Origin: Neckera pumila
Lineage: Eukaryota; Streptophyta; Bryopsida; Hypnales; Neckeraceae
DNA length: 64,000 bases
Assembly (NCBI GenBank): GCA_963969595.1
Contig: OZ018408.1
Coordinates: 4,709,823-4,773,822, forward strand
Direction of reading: 5' to 3'
Both the position numbers and the translations under genes were made by a program. This document shows, one piece after another, positions 1 through 10,787 of the stretch (position 1 is the first letter of the stretch; the number at the start of each line of letters is the position of its first letter). The notes below the pieces were generated by a model. That model was not told the origin of the DNA. It worked only from the letters and a program-made list of their open reading frames with translations, and searched no databases.

Positions 1-714
1 TGGTGAGGGAGCCTCTCTCTCGTTATTCAAACCAGCCTCAATTAAATCCAAATACTTTGCTTCTTCAACACTCAAAGCCGGAAACAACTCCTCGCCAAGC
101 TCAAGGGCATAAATCCAAGCATCCACAGGTGCTTGAATTTGCTCACTAATATCATCATCGTAAGAATTTGGTGCGCGTAGATCCACAGGTGCTTGCATTT
201 GTTCACTAATATCATCATCATAAGATTTTGGTGCCATCCATGGATCCACAGGTGCTTGCATTTGCCCGCTAATATCATCAAAAGGAGAAGAGTTTGGTGC
301 CAGGTCAAGCTTCGGGCGATCACTGGGAGGTGGCCTTTGGTAGGACGATGTATGCACCAGGCGCCTTTTTTGGCCACTCCCCCTCAAGCGCATTTGGAAT
401 TGTTGCCCACAACTCAAGCACTCGAAGCGAGGTTGTGAGAGATTCGATTTGTTGTAGTATTTGAAGGGCGCATTGTCAGCCACACCGCAACAACGGCACT
501 CTCTTGACAAGCCCTTTAGTTCTGGAGGATCCACGTTCCGCTGCTTGGCGTAGGTCCTGCTTTGCGGCCGGCAGTGGGAGCCCATGGTGAAGAACTTTTC
601 GCAATTGCGACATTGGTACCGTGGCTGGGTCCGCTTTCCGTTTTCATAATACTTGAATAGGTTCTGAGTGGATTCAATGCCACAATGGTAGCAAAGCGTA
701 CAGGGTTTCACCAT
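1..714 (-). CDS. Double Dof-like zinc-finger protein, copy A (3' end outside window)
   Basis: The frame is open from an ATG at 714-712 to the window edge. By comparison with copy B the stop lies about 22 bases outside. The N-terminus holds two C4 fingers of the form CX2C-X22/23-CX2C, each with the Dof-like core FKYY..(N/G)...(S/T)QPR; then come basic residues and acidic repeats built on DDDISEQMQAPVD. The single Dof domain of plants is CX2CX21CX2C and binds AAAG sites, so nuclear DNA binding is the natural inference, not shown. It differs from copy B by only a handful of bases over 0.7 kb, implying recent duplication. The start is set at the MVKPC methionine shared by all full copies. No intron is needed. 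Confidence 0.8.
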   Translation of the reverse strand, partial: MVKPCTLCYHCGIESTQNLFKYYENGKRTQPRYQCRNCEKFFTMGSHCRPQSRTYAKQRNVDPPELKGLSRECRCCGVADNAPFKYYNKSNLSQPRFECLSCGQQFQMRLRGSGQKRRLVHTSSYQRPPPSDRPKLDLAPNSSPFDDISGQMQAPVDPWMAPKSYDDDISEQMQAPVDLRAPNSYDDDISEQIQAPVDAWIYALELGEELFPALSVEEAKYLDLIEAGLNNEREAPSP

Positions 715-966
715 CGTACAGAATGATGCAAGACAGTCTCTGAGGAAACTTAAGAAGGAAACGAAGCTGGAAGGGATGCAGGAAGTAGCGGAATAAGGCA
801 GAAGCGAGGGAAGGTAAACTAAAAACGGAGAGCCTGGAGGTCCCAGAATTAATACGCGGGAGGGAAGAAAGAAAACTTAAGCAAGCTACGCTCCGAGAAA
901 TGAAGGAGGTCGCGGACTAATCGAAGGCAGAAGAGAAGTGCGAGCAGAGTGCGAGCAGGCCCTCAC

Positions 967-1118
967 TATTTATACTTAAGGAAGGGAGGGGCGGTGTGTG
1001 GAGTACGGACCACGCTTCGGCTTCGTATTGGGTACTGCTGGCACTTTCTGAGCGTTGGATTTGGTCATACAGGCATTGCCAATGTGCGAGGGCGATGGGA
1101 TCATCGGTTCCTAGGAAC
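967..1118 (-). promoter_or_regulatory. Promoter of copy A: TATA box and upstream palindrome
   Basis: On the minus strand TATAAATA lies at 974-967, about 250 bases upstream of the copy A start codon. A perfect 12-base palindrome, GTTCCTAGGAAC, lies at 1107-1118, about 133 bases upstream of the TATA box. Both are kept at similar spacing in copies B, C and F and nearly so in E, which supports a functional core promoter. The protein that binds the palindrome is unknown. Confidence 0.6.
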
Positions 1119-1937
1119 TGATTGGCTTGATGGTCTGTCAGTTGCGTTGAGTGTTGGTGCTTCGGAGAGGTTGGGTTTCCCACTTCTCACGAAATTCTGA
1201 ACTCCAGTTCCTGCCAATTTTTGGTGCTCCGATTACAACTAAAGTATCCATTACGCACACTAAATTGACACCATTAGTACGTGAATGCTCAGAATTCACG
1301 GTCCACTGTGCATTCAGGTCAATTTGCTTGCAGGACAGTGGACAGAAAACCCCTAAATCCTATAAACTTGCCCGATCACAGGACATTGCAATCGCCTCTA
1401 CTAAGATGAAAATTTTCAGGGTAGAAAATGAACTGAGTACAAGAAAGAGATTTCAGGATACCGACATTAGTTAGGCTTAATGCAATAGAGTCGGGGTGCA
1501 AGCTTAACAGTACATGCTGCACGATGAATTTGTCTGGTTGGGTCACAAGAAAAGGATCGATTGACTAACTGCATTGATTCCGTTTGCTCAGAATACTTGT
1601 TTTCTGATCTTGAAGATGATTTGAGCATCGACCTTTAGTTCAGGTCAATCTGCTTTGAGTGTGGCTCCTGTTTTCAAAGTATTTATGTTTTTGTTGGGTT
1701 CTGCTTGGGAGTCGAAAGGGACTTCATAATTTTGTATACATGCTTTCAGTTTCGATGCTTGTATTATGAATTTACGATCAAGTGCTGAAAATGAGTTTAA
1801 CCAAAATTGACCTTTAGTTTAGTCATGAATAGAAGTTGTGCATTTTACGCAAGAATTTGTAGGGGTTGGTTTGAGAAAGAGTTATCAGTTACCGTAAAGA
1901 GGGTAACATTGACTAACACAACGGACGCATAAAGTGA
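1119..1937. repeat. Array flank repeat right of copy A
   Basis: This non-coding stretch is repeated to the right of copies B, C, E and F. Shared landmarks include CAGAATCCGCGGTCCA-like, GATCACAGGACATTGCAATC and AAGAATTTGTAGG. Short ORFs here are not conserved as proteins. The homology switches at about 1937-1940 to the sequence that follows the MIPS stop codon in the 20.8 kb copy, so the MIPS gene expected at this point has been deleted. Confidence 0.65.
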
Positions 1938-2450
1938 ACTGCCCATTTCTTTCGGGACTGTCTGATATTCCAACTGAAGGAGATTGCATGCGTTCATGCC
2001 TATTTATTTCGTAGTTAAGAACGGTCATGGTTCTACTGCGGCTGGGAAGGGGGCAAGACTGTCAATCCAGTAGACGATAGGTGGGTATGTTTTAGTCAGG
2101 ACCATTCTGCTTGACAAAATATACACTAATTGACACCTTTGCTTCATATTGTGATTAGCCACTTGGGCTTTCAGATGAATATATTCTTGCAATTTTGAAC
2201 GAAATGCTCACGCTGATCAGAAGGTGTATGCCCTTGGATTGAAATTGTTAGTCAATGTGTTTCGGTCGTGAAGCTGGATACAAGCAAGTTTTCCAGATAT
2301 TACACTCAGGAAGGATTGTCCCTCATGTCCGTCATTGGAAGGGCAACCCTAGGAGAGCCAGGTTCCTGAATGGCGACTTTGTGTCAGTTCTGAGGATTTG
2401 AGTTCCAGGGAATGCCCAGCTTCTCTCTAGTTCTTGTTGCTAAGTTTTGG
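1938..2450 (+). repeat. MIPS 3' flank relic (MIPS coding sequence deleted)
   Basis: The sequence from GTCTGATATTCCAACTGAAG onward matches the region directly downstream of the MIPS stop at 20800-21290 and of the broken MIPS at 31390-31830. Examples are the blocks around GGTTCTACTGCGGCTGG and CCAGTAGACGATAGG. No MIPS exon remains here. It marks where a MIPS gene once stood in this unit. Confidence 0.6.
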
Positions 2451-3640
2451 ACTGGGTGCACCACTATTTGAGCACTCTTGTGGAGCTGGCAACTCTGCTG
2501 AGGAGCTGTCCGGGATGCAACTGCAGCCTCACTTCCTTTCAAACCAGTTACTATGTTCAGAGCACCTACTATTTGGCAAGAGTTTGTGAATAATCTGAAG
2601 TTCAATTCATGGGAACTTGGGAAGCACATGGGCAATGCCATCGTATCATGTTTCACCAGTATCATTTCTTTCTAAGTTCACCTTAGATTTACTTTGCAAC
2701 AAGCAAACCCCGATCTTGATTGCTTGCTCCAATGGTGATGTTTTAAAAGTTTTGACTATGGGTACGTAAGCGTTGGGTAGGAGCAATTCAGAGGCTCTAC
2801 TCTCATCTTTGCTCCTCAAAGAACGTGGATCATTGTGCTGTAGTGATGCATATTGCTGACACTCTTGACCTTCGCACAAGTTGCTACAATTTGGACAGAA
2901 ACATTGGAACATGGGAAAACTGTTGAATGGTCAACAGCAAAATTCATTATTCCATATGACATCCTCTTGAATCCTCGAACATAAAGCTTGCAGTGTAGAT
3001 TGGTTGCACTCAAGGGTAAGGAGAGTTGAATGGCACACGAAACTAGCCTTCGGCTTGCTGGTTTGGGAAACCTCCATGGTGAGGATCTGCAGACGTTCCA
3101 TTCAAATAACCTCTCTGGATATTACGCCACAAATGTATATGACAAAACTATTATGTCAGTCAAAAGCTTCAACAGTATATTCTTAGACTTTGAATTATGG
3201 AAGGCTCTATACAAGGCGTAGTCATATGCAACCTGGAGGAGCATCTAGCTTGTACAATTCAAGCCAAGCATCATTTCGCAAATAGAGGATGGGTTTGCCG
3301 TTTGTAACTTGCTTGCCAAGTTCAAGGCCAAGTTCAAGGCCAAGTTCCATACAGTACTCTATCTGCGTTGAGATTTTGGGCTTCCCAACGTGTTGAAGCA
3401 AACTTTCTGAGCATCGCTGAACTAGTCTGCCTCCAGGAATGATTAGTGACAAAGTTTAGAGATTAGTGTATTTCTAAATTTGGCTTCTAAGAGAGAAATG
3501 TAAATTCTGGCAATCCTTCTGAATTTGTCGTGAGAAGGTGCTGTGTGCAAGCAGTTTTGGGCGTGCATCATTTTGGAAACATCTTGTTTAATGGAAAACA
3601 GACACAAAAAAGCCACTGAGAATATGTATAATGTGGAAAT
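2451..3640. repeat. Array spacer repeat
   Basis: The stretch beginning near GGCAACTCTGCTGAGGAGC recurs at about 21320, 27690, 31880 and 37000, each time upstream (in window coordinates) of a zinc-finger copy. It contains a subsegment (about 2690-3240) that is duplicated again at 4800-5350. Only short, non-conserved ORFs are present, and I see no protein-coding signature. Confidence 0.6.
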
Positions 3641-3859
3641 AGGTATTTAGAGAAAACCACGAATTTGACCCGGATTTGCCAGAAAGACAGCACCAAATTA
3701 TAATAATAGAATCGTTAATACACATTGTTAATCATCAAAAAATTTGTGTTCTAAAAATCTATGACCTCATTTTTGCAAATCTAGTTTTGAACAAAAGCAA
3801 TGCAATTTTGGCTTGGTCAACCACTTGACATACTTGTACAATTGTAATTTTAGAAAAAT

Positions 3860-4575
3860 ACTAGCGGTTGGTGCTTGCTATGCTACGCATTCATCATTAG
3901 AATTTTATTAGAATTTTTATGTATTATATAAAATGCAAAACAAAAATTTCAATAAATCTTCAAATAAAAATTACTAAAATCTTTGTATAATTTGGTTTAT
4001 AAGTAAGCATATATTGGAATGTACAATAGAAATTGATTGAATGATGAATGAAATATATGCAATGGTGAATATTGTAAAAGATACACATTTATTGTAATGC
4101 ATTCAAAAGTTGACTCAATTATTACAAACAATGGCAACCCAAAAACTTGGTGAATTGAAAAGGAAAACTTGTAAATTTCAAAAACTTCATAAGCAATTTA
4201 ATTGTTGTGAAATCCAAAGTTGCTTTAATTGAATAAATTTCTCAAATCATTTGGTAGTAGCAATAGAATTTTGAAATCATAAAAGTTGTAAAAGTGATAT
4301 TACATAGGGGATTGCAAACTACTACTCTATTTCTGTAGTATAACATTGTGTGAAAATATTATTTTTATGTATGCATGATTGAAAATATTTTTACAAAATA
4401 TTAAAATTAATTATTTCAAAGAGTTATTGAAATCATTAGCATGCATTCTATTCAAATATATCAAAGCTTTACTAATATGTGATACAATGAATGCGTAGCA
4501 TAGCAAGCATGAGTCCCTATTATTAATGGTAGCATTTGTGATATTACAGAGGGAGTTATGATTTTAATAGAATGA
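3860..4575. mobile_element. Dispersed 0.7 kb repeat with internal inverted repeats, copy 1
   Basis: An AT-rich, non-coding element that is nearly identical to 48406-49128. Near each end is the inverted motif TGCTTGCTATGCTACG (3873 rightwards; complement ending about 4509). Homology between the copies begins at ACTAGCGG and ends about 60 bases beyond the right motif. It interrupts sequence that is continuous in other array units, so it inserted here. Superfamily is not certain; a non-autonomous DNA transposon is likely. Confidence 0.65.
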
Positions 4576-4627
4576 TGATACAAGCCATTCACTAGACAAT
4601 TCCAATCACCGGACAGTGACTGATCCA

Positions 4628-4706
4628 TTCACCGTACAAGGAATGGACACGAACAGCACATTGACTGAAATCAAACTCATTCACCGCATAATCACCGCAC
4701 ATTGTA
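4628..4706. repeat. Short inverted repeat TTCACCGTACAA / TTGTACGGTGAA
   Basis: Perfect 12-base arms separated by about 55 bases, in a patch with further CACCG motifs. It could form a stem-loop. The function is unknown; it may be the end of a small insertion. Confidence 0.4.
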
Positions 4707-4729
4707 CGGTGAAGGGCTACAAGGAATCT

Positions 4730-5352
4730 TTAACCAAATCTGAGCCTCATTGTCTTTAAGTTGCAACAAAATTTGTAGGAAGAAACTTTTTTGCGTTTTT
4801 TTTCTAAGGTGAATCTTAACATGAAGATTATCTTAACGTTTTGATTGGGGGTATGTAAACGATATTCAGAGGCCTCGGCCTCATCTTTGCTCCTCAAAGA
4901 ACGTGGATCATTGTGCTCTAGGATTATCTGTGATGGATATTGCTGACCTTCTGACCTTCGCACAAGTTGCTACAATTTGGACAAAAACATTGTTGACCTT
5001 TGGAACATGGAAAAACTGTTGAATAGTCCACCACAGAATCCGTCATTTCGGAGGGCATAAAGCTTACAGCCTATGTTGGTTGCACTCAAGGGCAAGGACA
5101 AGCTGAACGGCACATGAAACTAGCCTTTGGCTCGCTGGTTTGGGAAACCTCTATGGTGAGATCTGCAGACGTTCCATTCGAATAGCATTTCTGGATTGTA
5201 CCCCACAAATGTACATGACTAACCATATATTGTTGAAGCTTTTGAATAACTTAGTCATTTTGATTTTCAATTCTGGAAGGTACTATATAAGACGTAGTAT
5301 TCGGCGGTTTGTAGTATCATCAAGCCTGTACAATACACGCCATGCATGCATT
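4730..5352. repeat. Second copy of the array spacer subsegment
   Basis: It matches 2690-3260 (blocks such as TTTGCTCCTCAAAGAACGTGG and the TTGCTACAATTTGGAC region) and also 27900-28440 and 37230-37770. It is cut at 5352 by the CACTA element and resumes at 16887, where the sequence continues into the flank of copy B. Confidence 0.6.
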
Positions 5353-5368
5353 CACTAGTGCAAAAGGG

Positions 5369-5460
5369 TGGTTGAAATGACATGTTGAAATGACATTTTT
5401 TGAAAAATGTCATTTCAACCATCCCTGTTGAAATGACATTTTTGACACTTTGGTAGATTT
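5369..5460. repeat. Left subterminal repeats of the CACTA element
   Basis: Several direct and inverted copies of GTTGAAATGACAT lie just inside the left terminal inverted repeat. In known CACTA elements such clusters bind the element-encoded TNPA-like protein; that role is inferred here. Confidence 0.65.
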
Positions 5461-6579
5461 CATGTTGATAGTTTGGAACAACATTGAGAGTTTGGTAGAT
5501 TTTGAATTTAGGGGAAACATGAATCACAATATTTTCAAAATTTTGTAGATTCTACATTGGTACTTTATAGCAAGATTTGTGCATGTACATAATGTGTACA
5601 TAATAAGTAGAATTTCATAATCTAGCAAGTGCATTTCTTATGTACATATTAAATACTGCAACGTCGACAGTGAAGCTTTCCAAGCCCTTCCGAGAAGCTT
5701 TCCAAGTCCTTCCGGGGTGTTTCCGACGTCAACGATTCAGAAATTGTACTTATTTTATGAACCTTTAGAATCCAAATGATTCCTTAGCCTTTCAAAGGAG
5801 TCCTACCTTTATAAAACATAGGATATGCCGTAAACCCAAATTTTTGTTTTGGAAAACCAGAATTCATTTTTGATGAATTGTTTCATTTAATTTTCATATT
5901 TTTTTATGATTATTTATAGAAAACATTGGTGATAAATTATTTGAATTCAATTAGAAAAATATGTGGGAGAAATGCACACACAAATCTTTCTTTCAACTAG
6001 CATTTCCAAAAAAAGTTCAAATTTTCATCTAAAGAAATATTAATGTTTGGATGATAATGCCCTGATTTTAGAAAGTAGGCATTTTAAGAAAATAAAATGA
6101 ATTTTTCAACTTGAAGCTTATATTGTGACTATTTTTTTACATTTGAGCATGATGGTACAATTACCTTTGCCAAAATCTAATTACTATAAAGACATATGTA
6201 TTAATTTCCTACAGTTCTTGCATTGTCAACCTAATATTGAAATATCTTAATAGAGAATTTTGAACTTTAATTTTCTGGGAGTTGGTTTTGGAACAAAGAT
6301 GCACTTGTGAATTTTTCCTACATATCTCTACTATTGAATTCAAAATTTTGATTGTCACTCTTTTTTAATGAATTATCCTGTAAAAACTAAAAATCATTGA
6401 ATATTAAATGAAATAATTCACCAAAAATAGAATTCTAATTTGTTGAAACTACAAATTGACATGCTTCACTGGGATTGTGTAAAAAATTGATTATTAACTA
6501 TGAAAAATCAAAAAAATTGATTGTATTCTTCACATCGTGACCCAAAAACAAATCGTACAAATTGCAATCTAGATAAATT
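5461..6579. other. AT-rich interior of CACTA element, no gene seen
   Basis: I see no conserved reading frame. A short near-repeat of GAAGCTTTCCAAG occurs at about 5672-5720. The rest is AT-rich without recognisable features. Confidence 0.5.
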
Positions 6580-8348
6580 ACATATTGATACACTCACTAA
6601 AATTAAGAGTCTTATAAGAAATTACATATGGTCATGGGAAAACGGGGAAAGACATTGTAGAGCAAAAGTTGAATGGGAGTCACTCATCCAGCCATAAAAT
6701 CAGGGGGGAATCAAACTAATAGACCCATCCCTACAAATTCAGGCCCTACTAACCAAATTATTGATTAGAGGCCTAATGCTAGGTAGGGCACCATGGAGAA
6801 TTATCATACAATATCGTTTGAGGTCACTCAGACCTAAACGTGGAGGCAAATGGCCCCCCAACATCCATTTCATTTTGTTTGCTATAAGAATTCACGGTAA
6901 TGGCTCTAACATTTGGTGGGCAGTCTGGAAAGCTTGGTGCTCAATGAGATGGGATCTTTGCCTTCAACAACCTACAGGTAAGGAGGAAGTAGGTAGACAA
7001 AACATCTTCTGGAATGCAGGCCTTACAGATGCAAATAACCAAATGCTAGGAGATTCTCCCTACGCGTATGGTTGCTCTTGGATGAGAAAAGGAATCATCA
7101 AGTTACAAGACATGTGGGACAAGGCAAAGAACAACTGGAGAGACGACAAAGACCTGCACCACACCCTTGGCCGCAGTTTCACACAATCCAAAAAGACGGA
7201 GCCTATCAGAGTAGTCCCCAACACCTGGACCATGCTCCAGGTACCACCCCTCAAGAATTTTGATTGGGTAATAGATAACTCCTCCACATCAGGTACACTC
7301 CTCTACCAAATGTAGGGACCGAACTAAGGCAAGCGCTTCTACCACACCACTGCAAACTTCTACAGGAGCACAGAAAAGGGAGGAAAACAACGACCTTGGT
7401 GACAAGATTCTGAAGAGAGCCAAGGTCATCACGTACAAAGGGGAGCTCCACAACAGGCAAATCAACCCCGAACTCAGCTTCAAGGGCACCATCTGGCTGC
7501 AGGGACCTATTCAAGAGTTCGACTTTGATCCTGGGGAATGGAGTTGGATTACGACTACAGAGCAGCCCAAGGAATTTTTTTGGTACTCCACCCGCTTGGG
7601 ATACAGCATTGGCCTCAACAAAAGAATTTCAACCTCCAGGCTCCTCACCAAAATGGAATAGCAGGGACTCAGAGCCCAGGAAATCAAGAGCGCAATTCAA
7701 CTGTTGTGGGATAAAACTAGACCATCAAAATTATAGTATTTTCTTTGGCTTGTTAATTCTGGCGGCCTATCGACCGCCAATCGGAGTTTAGTTATGGGAT
7801 TTTCTCCCTTGTGCATCAGTTGCCAATCCAACTCTCAAGAGACCACAGAGCACATCTTTCACACCTGCAGGGTTGCACGCCGCGTCTGTAGAACCTTCAG
7901 AAGCATGAGACAGGCCCTAGGTATTCACGAACTCCCTTCTTTGAAGGAAACCCTTACAGGCATCACTCCTGGTACTTTCAACTCCGATGGGCAGTACTCT
8001 CCCAAGACTGACGAGCCAAACATTGCCACGGACATCTTACGCTCAACCATTATGTGGCGCCTCCAATGTGCTAGAAACAAACTTGTCTTTGAAAACATTA
8101 CTAGCAGTATTATAGAGATTTGCCACCTTGCTTGGCGGGACACTATTTTAGCAGGGATGGCTCACAGGAACCACATCCTGTCCTTCATTAGTCATTGTAG
8201 TGAGGATAGACAGTTTAGTATTACCCAAGAGTTTATTAACACTTGGTGTAAGAACGAGGTCTTTTGCTCTGGCACTTTTCATAGGCCCAAGTGGCACCTC
8301 TCTATTAACCTGCCACCCAGGTTAAGCCGGTTGCGCAAACCGGATTGA
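6580..8348 (+). pseudogene. Decayed non-LTR (LINE) retrotransposon, RT C-terminus with zf-RVT
   Basis: Conceptual translation with frame changes gives the region downstream of a LINE reverse transcriptase: IRNYIWSWENGE, then a WESLIQP segment and a GLMLGRAPWR motif typical of plant LINE ORF2. Towards the end comes the zf-RVT zinc-binding module (LWDKTRPSKL, then FLWLVNSGG, then CISCQSN...TEHIFHTC around 7695-7890). There are in-frame stops near 6697 and 7735 and several frameshifts, and the catalytic RT core and endonuclease are missing, so it is a 5'-truncated dead copy. It lies inside the CACTA element and shares its orientation with the unknown gene downstream. Confidence 0.8.
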
Positions 8349-10275
8349 TTGTTTTCCCCCTTTGGAGTTTTTTTGTTGGTTTTTTAATGGTCATTGCCTT
8401 TTTCCTAAAAAAACTAACCAAGATCCTCCGTACATTTGCCTATTGCTTTATGGCTACCAAATGGAATGATGGATAGGGCTTGCAAAGTACCTCTTTAGCC
8501 CAATGCGTTTGCATATAGAGATCCCTAAAACCAAGAAAGCAAAGGCAAAAAATACCTAGCTCCTATACATTGTTTACTCTAAAGGACTAAAGAAACCAAA
8601 GCTCCCAATGTATGCTCTAAAAGCATCCATCTTTTTCAAGAAACCCTATATTTAGGTATAAAATGGACTTCAAATGCTTCTAAAATGGATATGTGACAGA
8701 CTTTTAATGGACTCAAAATAAAGCTTAAATGTTTGAAAAAGTGTCAAACACAAATAAAAAAATTCAAATGTGGATTATTAGAGCATGTTGTTGGATTAAT
8801 TCTTAAATGTAGTGTTAGGTGGGCATTTTGTATGTAAATAAGAAGTTGGCAGGCCAACTTCTTTATTTGGAGAATGCAAAATAAAAAAATTGATTGGATA
8901 CAAGTATGGACTCTTTAAGAAATTGCTTGTTACTTCTTGCAAATTTCCATGCTTATTTTTGGTTTTCCTATCTCCCTTCATAGGCCTCATGTAACTTAAT
9001 TTTTCCAAACCTACTGTCATAAATAGGTGCCTAGGACCTAAAATTTTGTTAAACCATAACTAATTCAATATTGCTTGATAAATAATGAAACCACTTGCAT
9101 TAGATGCTGCATCCATTTATCTTTCTTTGATAAATAAGCAAAAAACTTACAGTCTACAAAAGCCTATAAAATAGATAGAACATCCCACAAATTCTTCCTT
9201 CTAAAGCATGCTACTTTATGCCTGGAACTAAGGTAGACAAATCTATTAGCACCCTAATTTAGAATTTGAGTATCTTGGGGCAAATTCTAGGAGGTATACA
9301 TATTTTTCAAGGATACATGATTTTTAGATGTGTACGCTTATTTCACAAATCAAAGCCAAGTGAAATTATAATTTTATGATTACAAATGTAATTTCTTTAA
9401 ATTTTTGAAGTGGTCTGTCTTGAAATTAGAAAACCACTTATAGAGTGGGACTCAAAATGCCACCTAAATAACCAATTACCACCTTAACTTGTATCTATTG
9501 GCACTTCAATTTCCACCAATGAAGAAATGACACGTTACCTTATTGACATTAACTCGGGAAGAACCATCATGTTCAGAGGCCCAAAATTGCTTCAAAATAC
9601 TCTTCTTTAAAGCAATGTCAACATCTTCATTAATATTTATTTTTTAACAAATCCAACCATAGGATCCTTTTTAGAACTTGTTCAAGCACATTGTCTCAAA
9701 GTTCAAGAGTAGATAATGTTACCAATTGCAAGTTCAATGTATCTAAACTTCAAAATGCAGATTTCTATAGCCCTTTCAAAACATTAAATTTTGTCTTTCA
9801 ACATTTTTAGAAAAAAAACTCTTATGTTCTCTAATTTGAATAAGAGGTTGATACGTTGAAAGCTGGGTTGGAAAAATATTTTAAAAATATTAACCAAAAT
9901 AACTTTCATATTCATTTGAAAAAAAATTGTAAAATGCAAAGGGCTCTTGAATCAAAGATATAACTAATATGCTAATAACTTTTGAAAGAATATGAGAACT
10001 TTTAATCCCAGTTGTGAGAATGTTTTAGTGAAAAATTAACCTCTAAAGAACCAAAAATCGTTTTTTGACAACATAGCAATTTATAGCAGCTCACTACGAA
10101 CAGAATTTTATTTTTCTTCTCTCAAATTTTCACACAAGAAGTTTCCAAGGAGTATTTTGAAGGCACAACAATTTTCATAACTTTTGACTACATAGGTAAA
10201 AAGTGGTAGCGGCTCACACTTGGCACAGGAGGCAGACCATAAGGTGCCCTAGTATTAAGTTGGTTGTACTTATCT
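8349..10275. other. AT-rich stretch, no gene seen
   Basis: After the LINE relic there are only short AT-rich ORFs with no recognisable motif. I see no RNA gene or terminal repeat in it. Confidence 0.5.
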
Positions 10276-10560
10276 CTTCTTCACTTGTTGCTACGTCAAG
10301 CTCTTTTGTGCTTCTTCGCTTCTTCGCTGTGCCGTTGCTTTGTCCATGGCCGTTCGAAGTTTGTTTTTGGTAGTATTTCTAGCTGCACATGTGAATGAGA
10401 TGCACGGGTGTGAAGTCTTCTTCACTTGTTGCTATGTCAGAGCTCTTTTGCGCTTCTTCCCTTCTTCGCTGCGCCATTGCTTTGTCCATGGCCGTTTGAA
10501 GTTTGTTTTTGGTAGTGTTTCTAGCTGCATCATGTGAATGAGATGCGCGGGTGTGAAGTG
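10276..10560. repeat. Tandem duplication, about 140-base unit
   Basis: Two successive copies, about 10276-10415 and 10416-10560, share blocks such as CTTCTTCACTTGTTGCTA, TTTGTCCATGGCCGTT and GAAGTTTGTTTTTGGTAGT. The short ORFs on both strands here are side effects of the duplication. It lies upstream of the multi-exon gene and could be its promoter or leader. Confidence 0.7.
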
Positions 10561-10787
10561 TTAGAGGAGACCTTTTTGACCTATGGTTCATGCTATAAAG
10601 AGACTACTTTTGTGAATGTTTTTTCCACGGCGACGAGCTGCGCTCCCACCTTGCTGTGAGTTGCCTTTTTTCACATTATAGACTTCTCCCTTTCTTACAT
10701 TGCAAACTCTGTCCTCTTTTATTTTATTGCTAGCAATCGTCTTAGGATTCACTAAATTCTCACTTCTTCATACGTACTAGGAATTTA

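Noticed and set aside
193..438. Plus-strand ORFs antisense to the zinc-finger genes (also 17759-18004 and 38558-38920)
   Set aside because: They mirror the repeat and finger codons of the opposite strand and lack their own homology or start context.
7060..7514. Minus-strand ORFs in the LINE relic
   Set aside because: Shadows of the decayed plus-strand retrotransposon frame.
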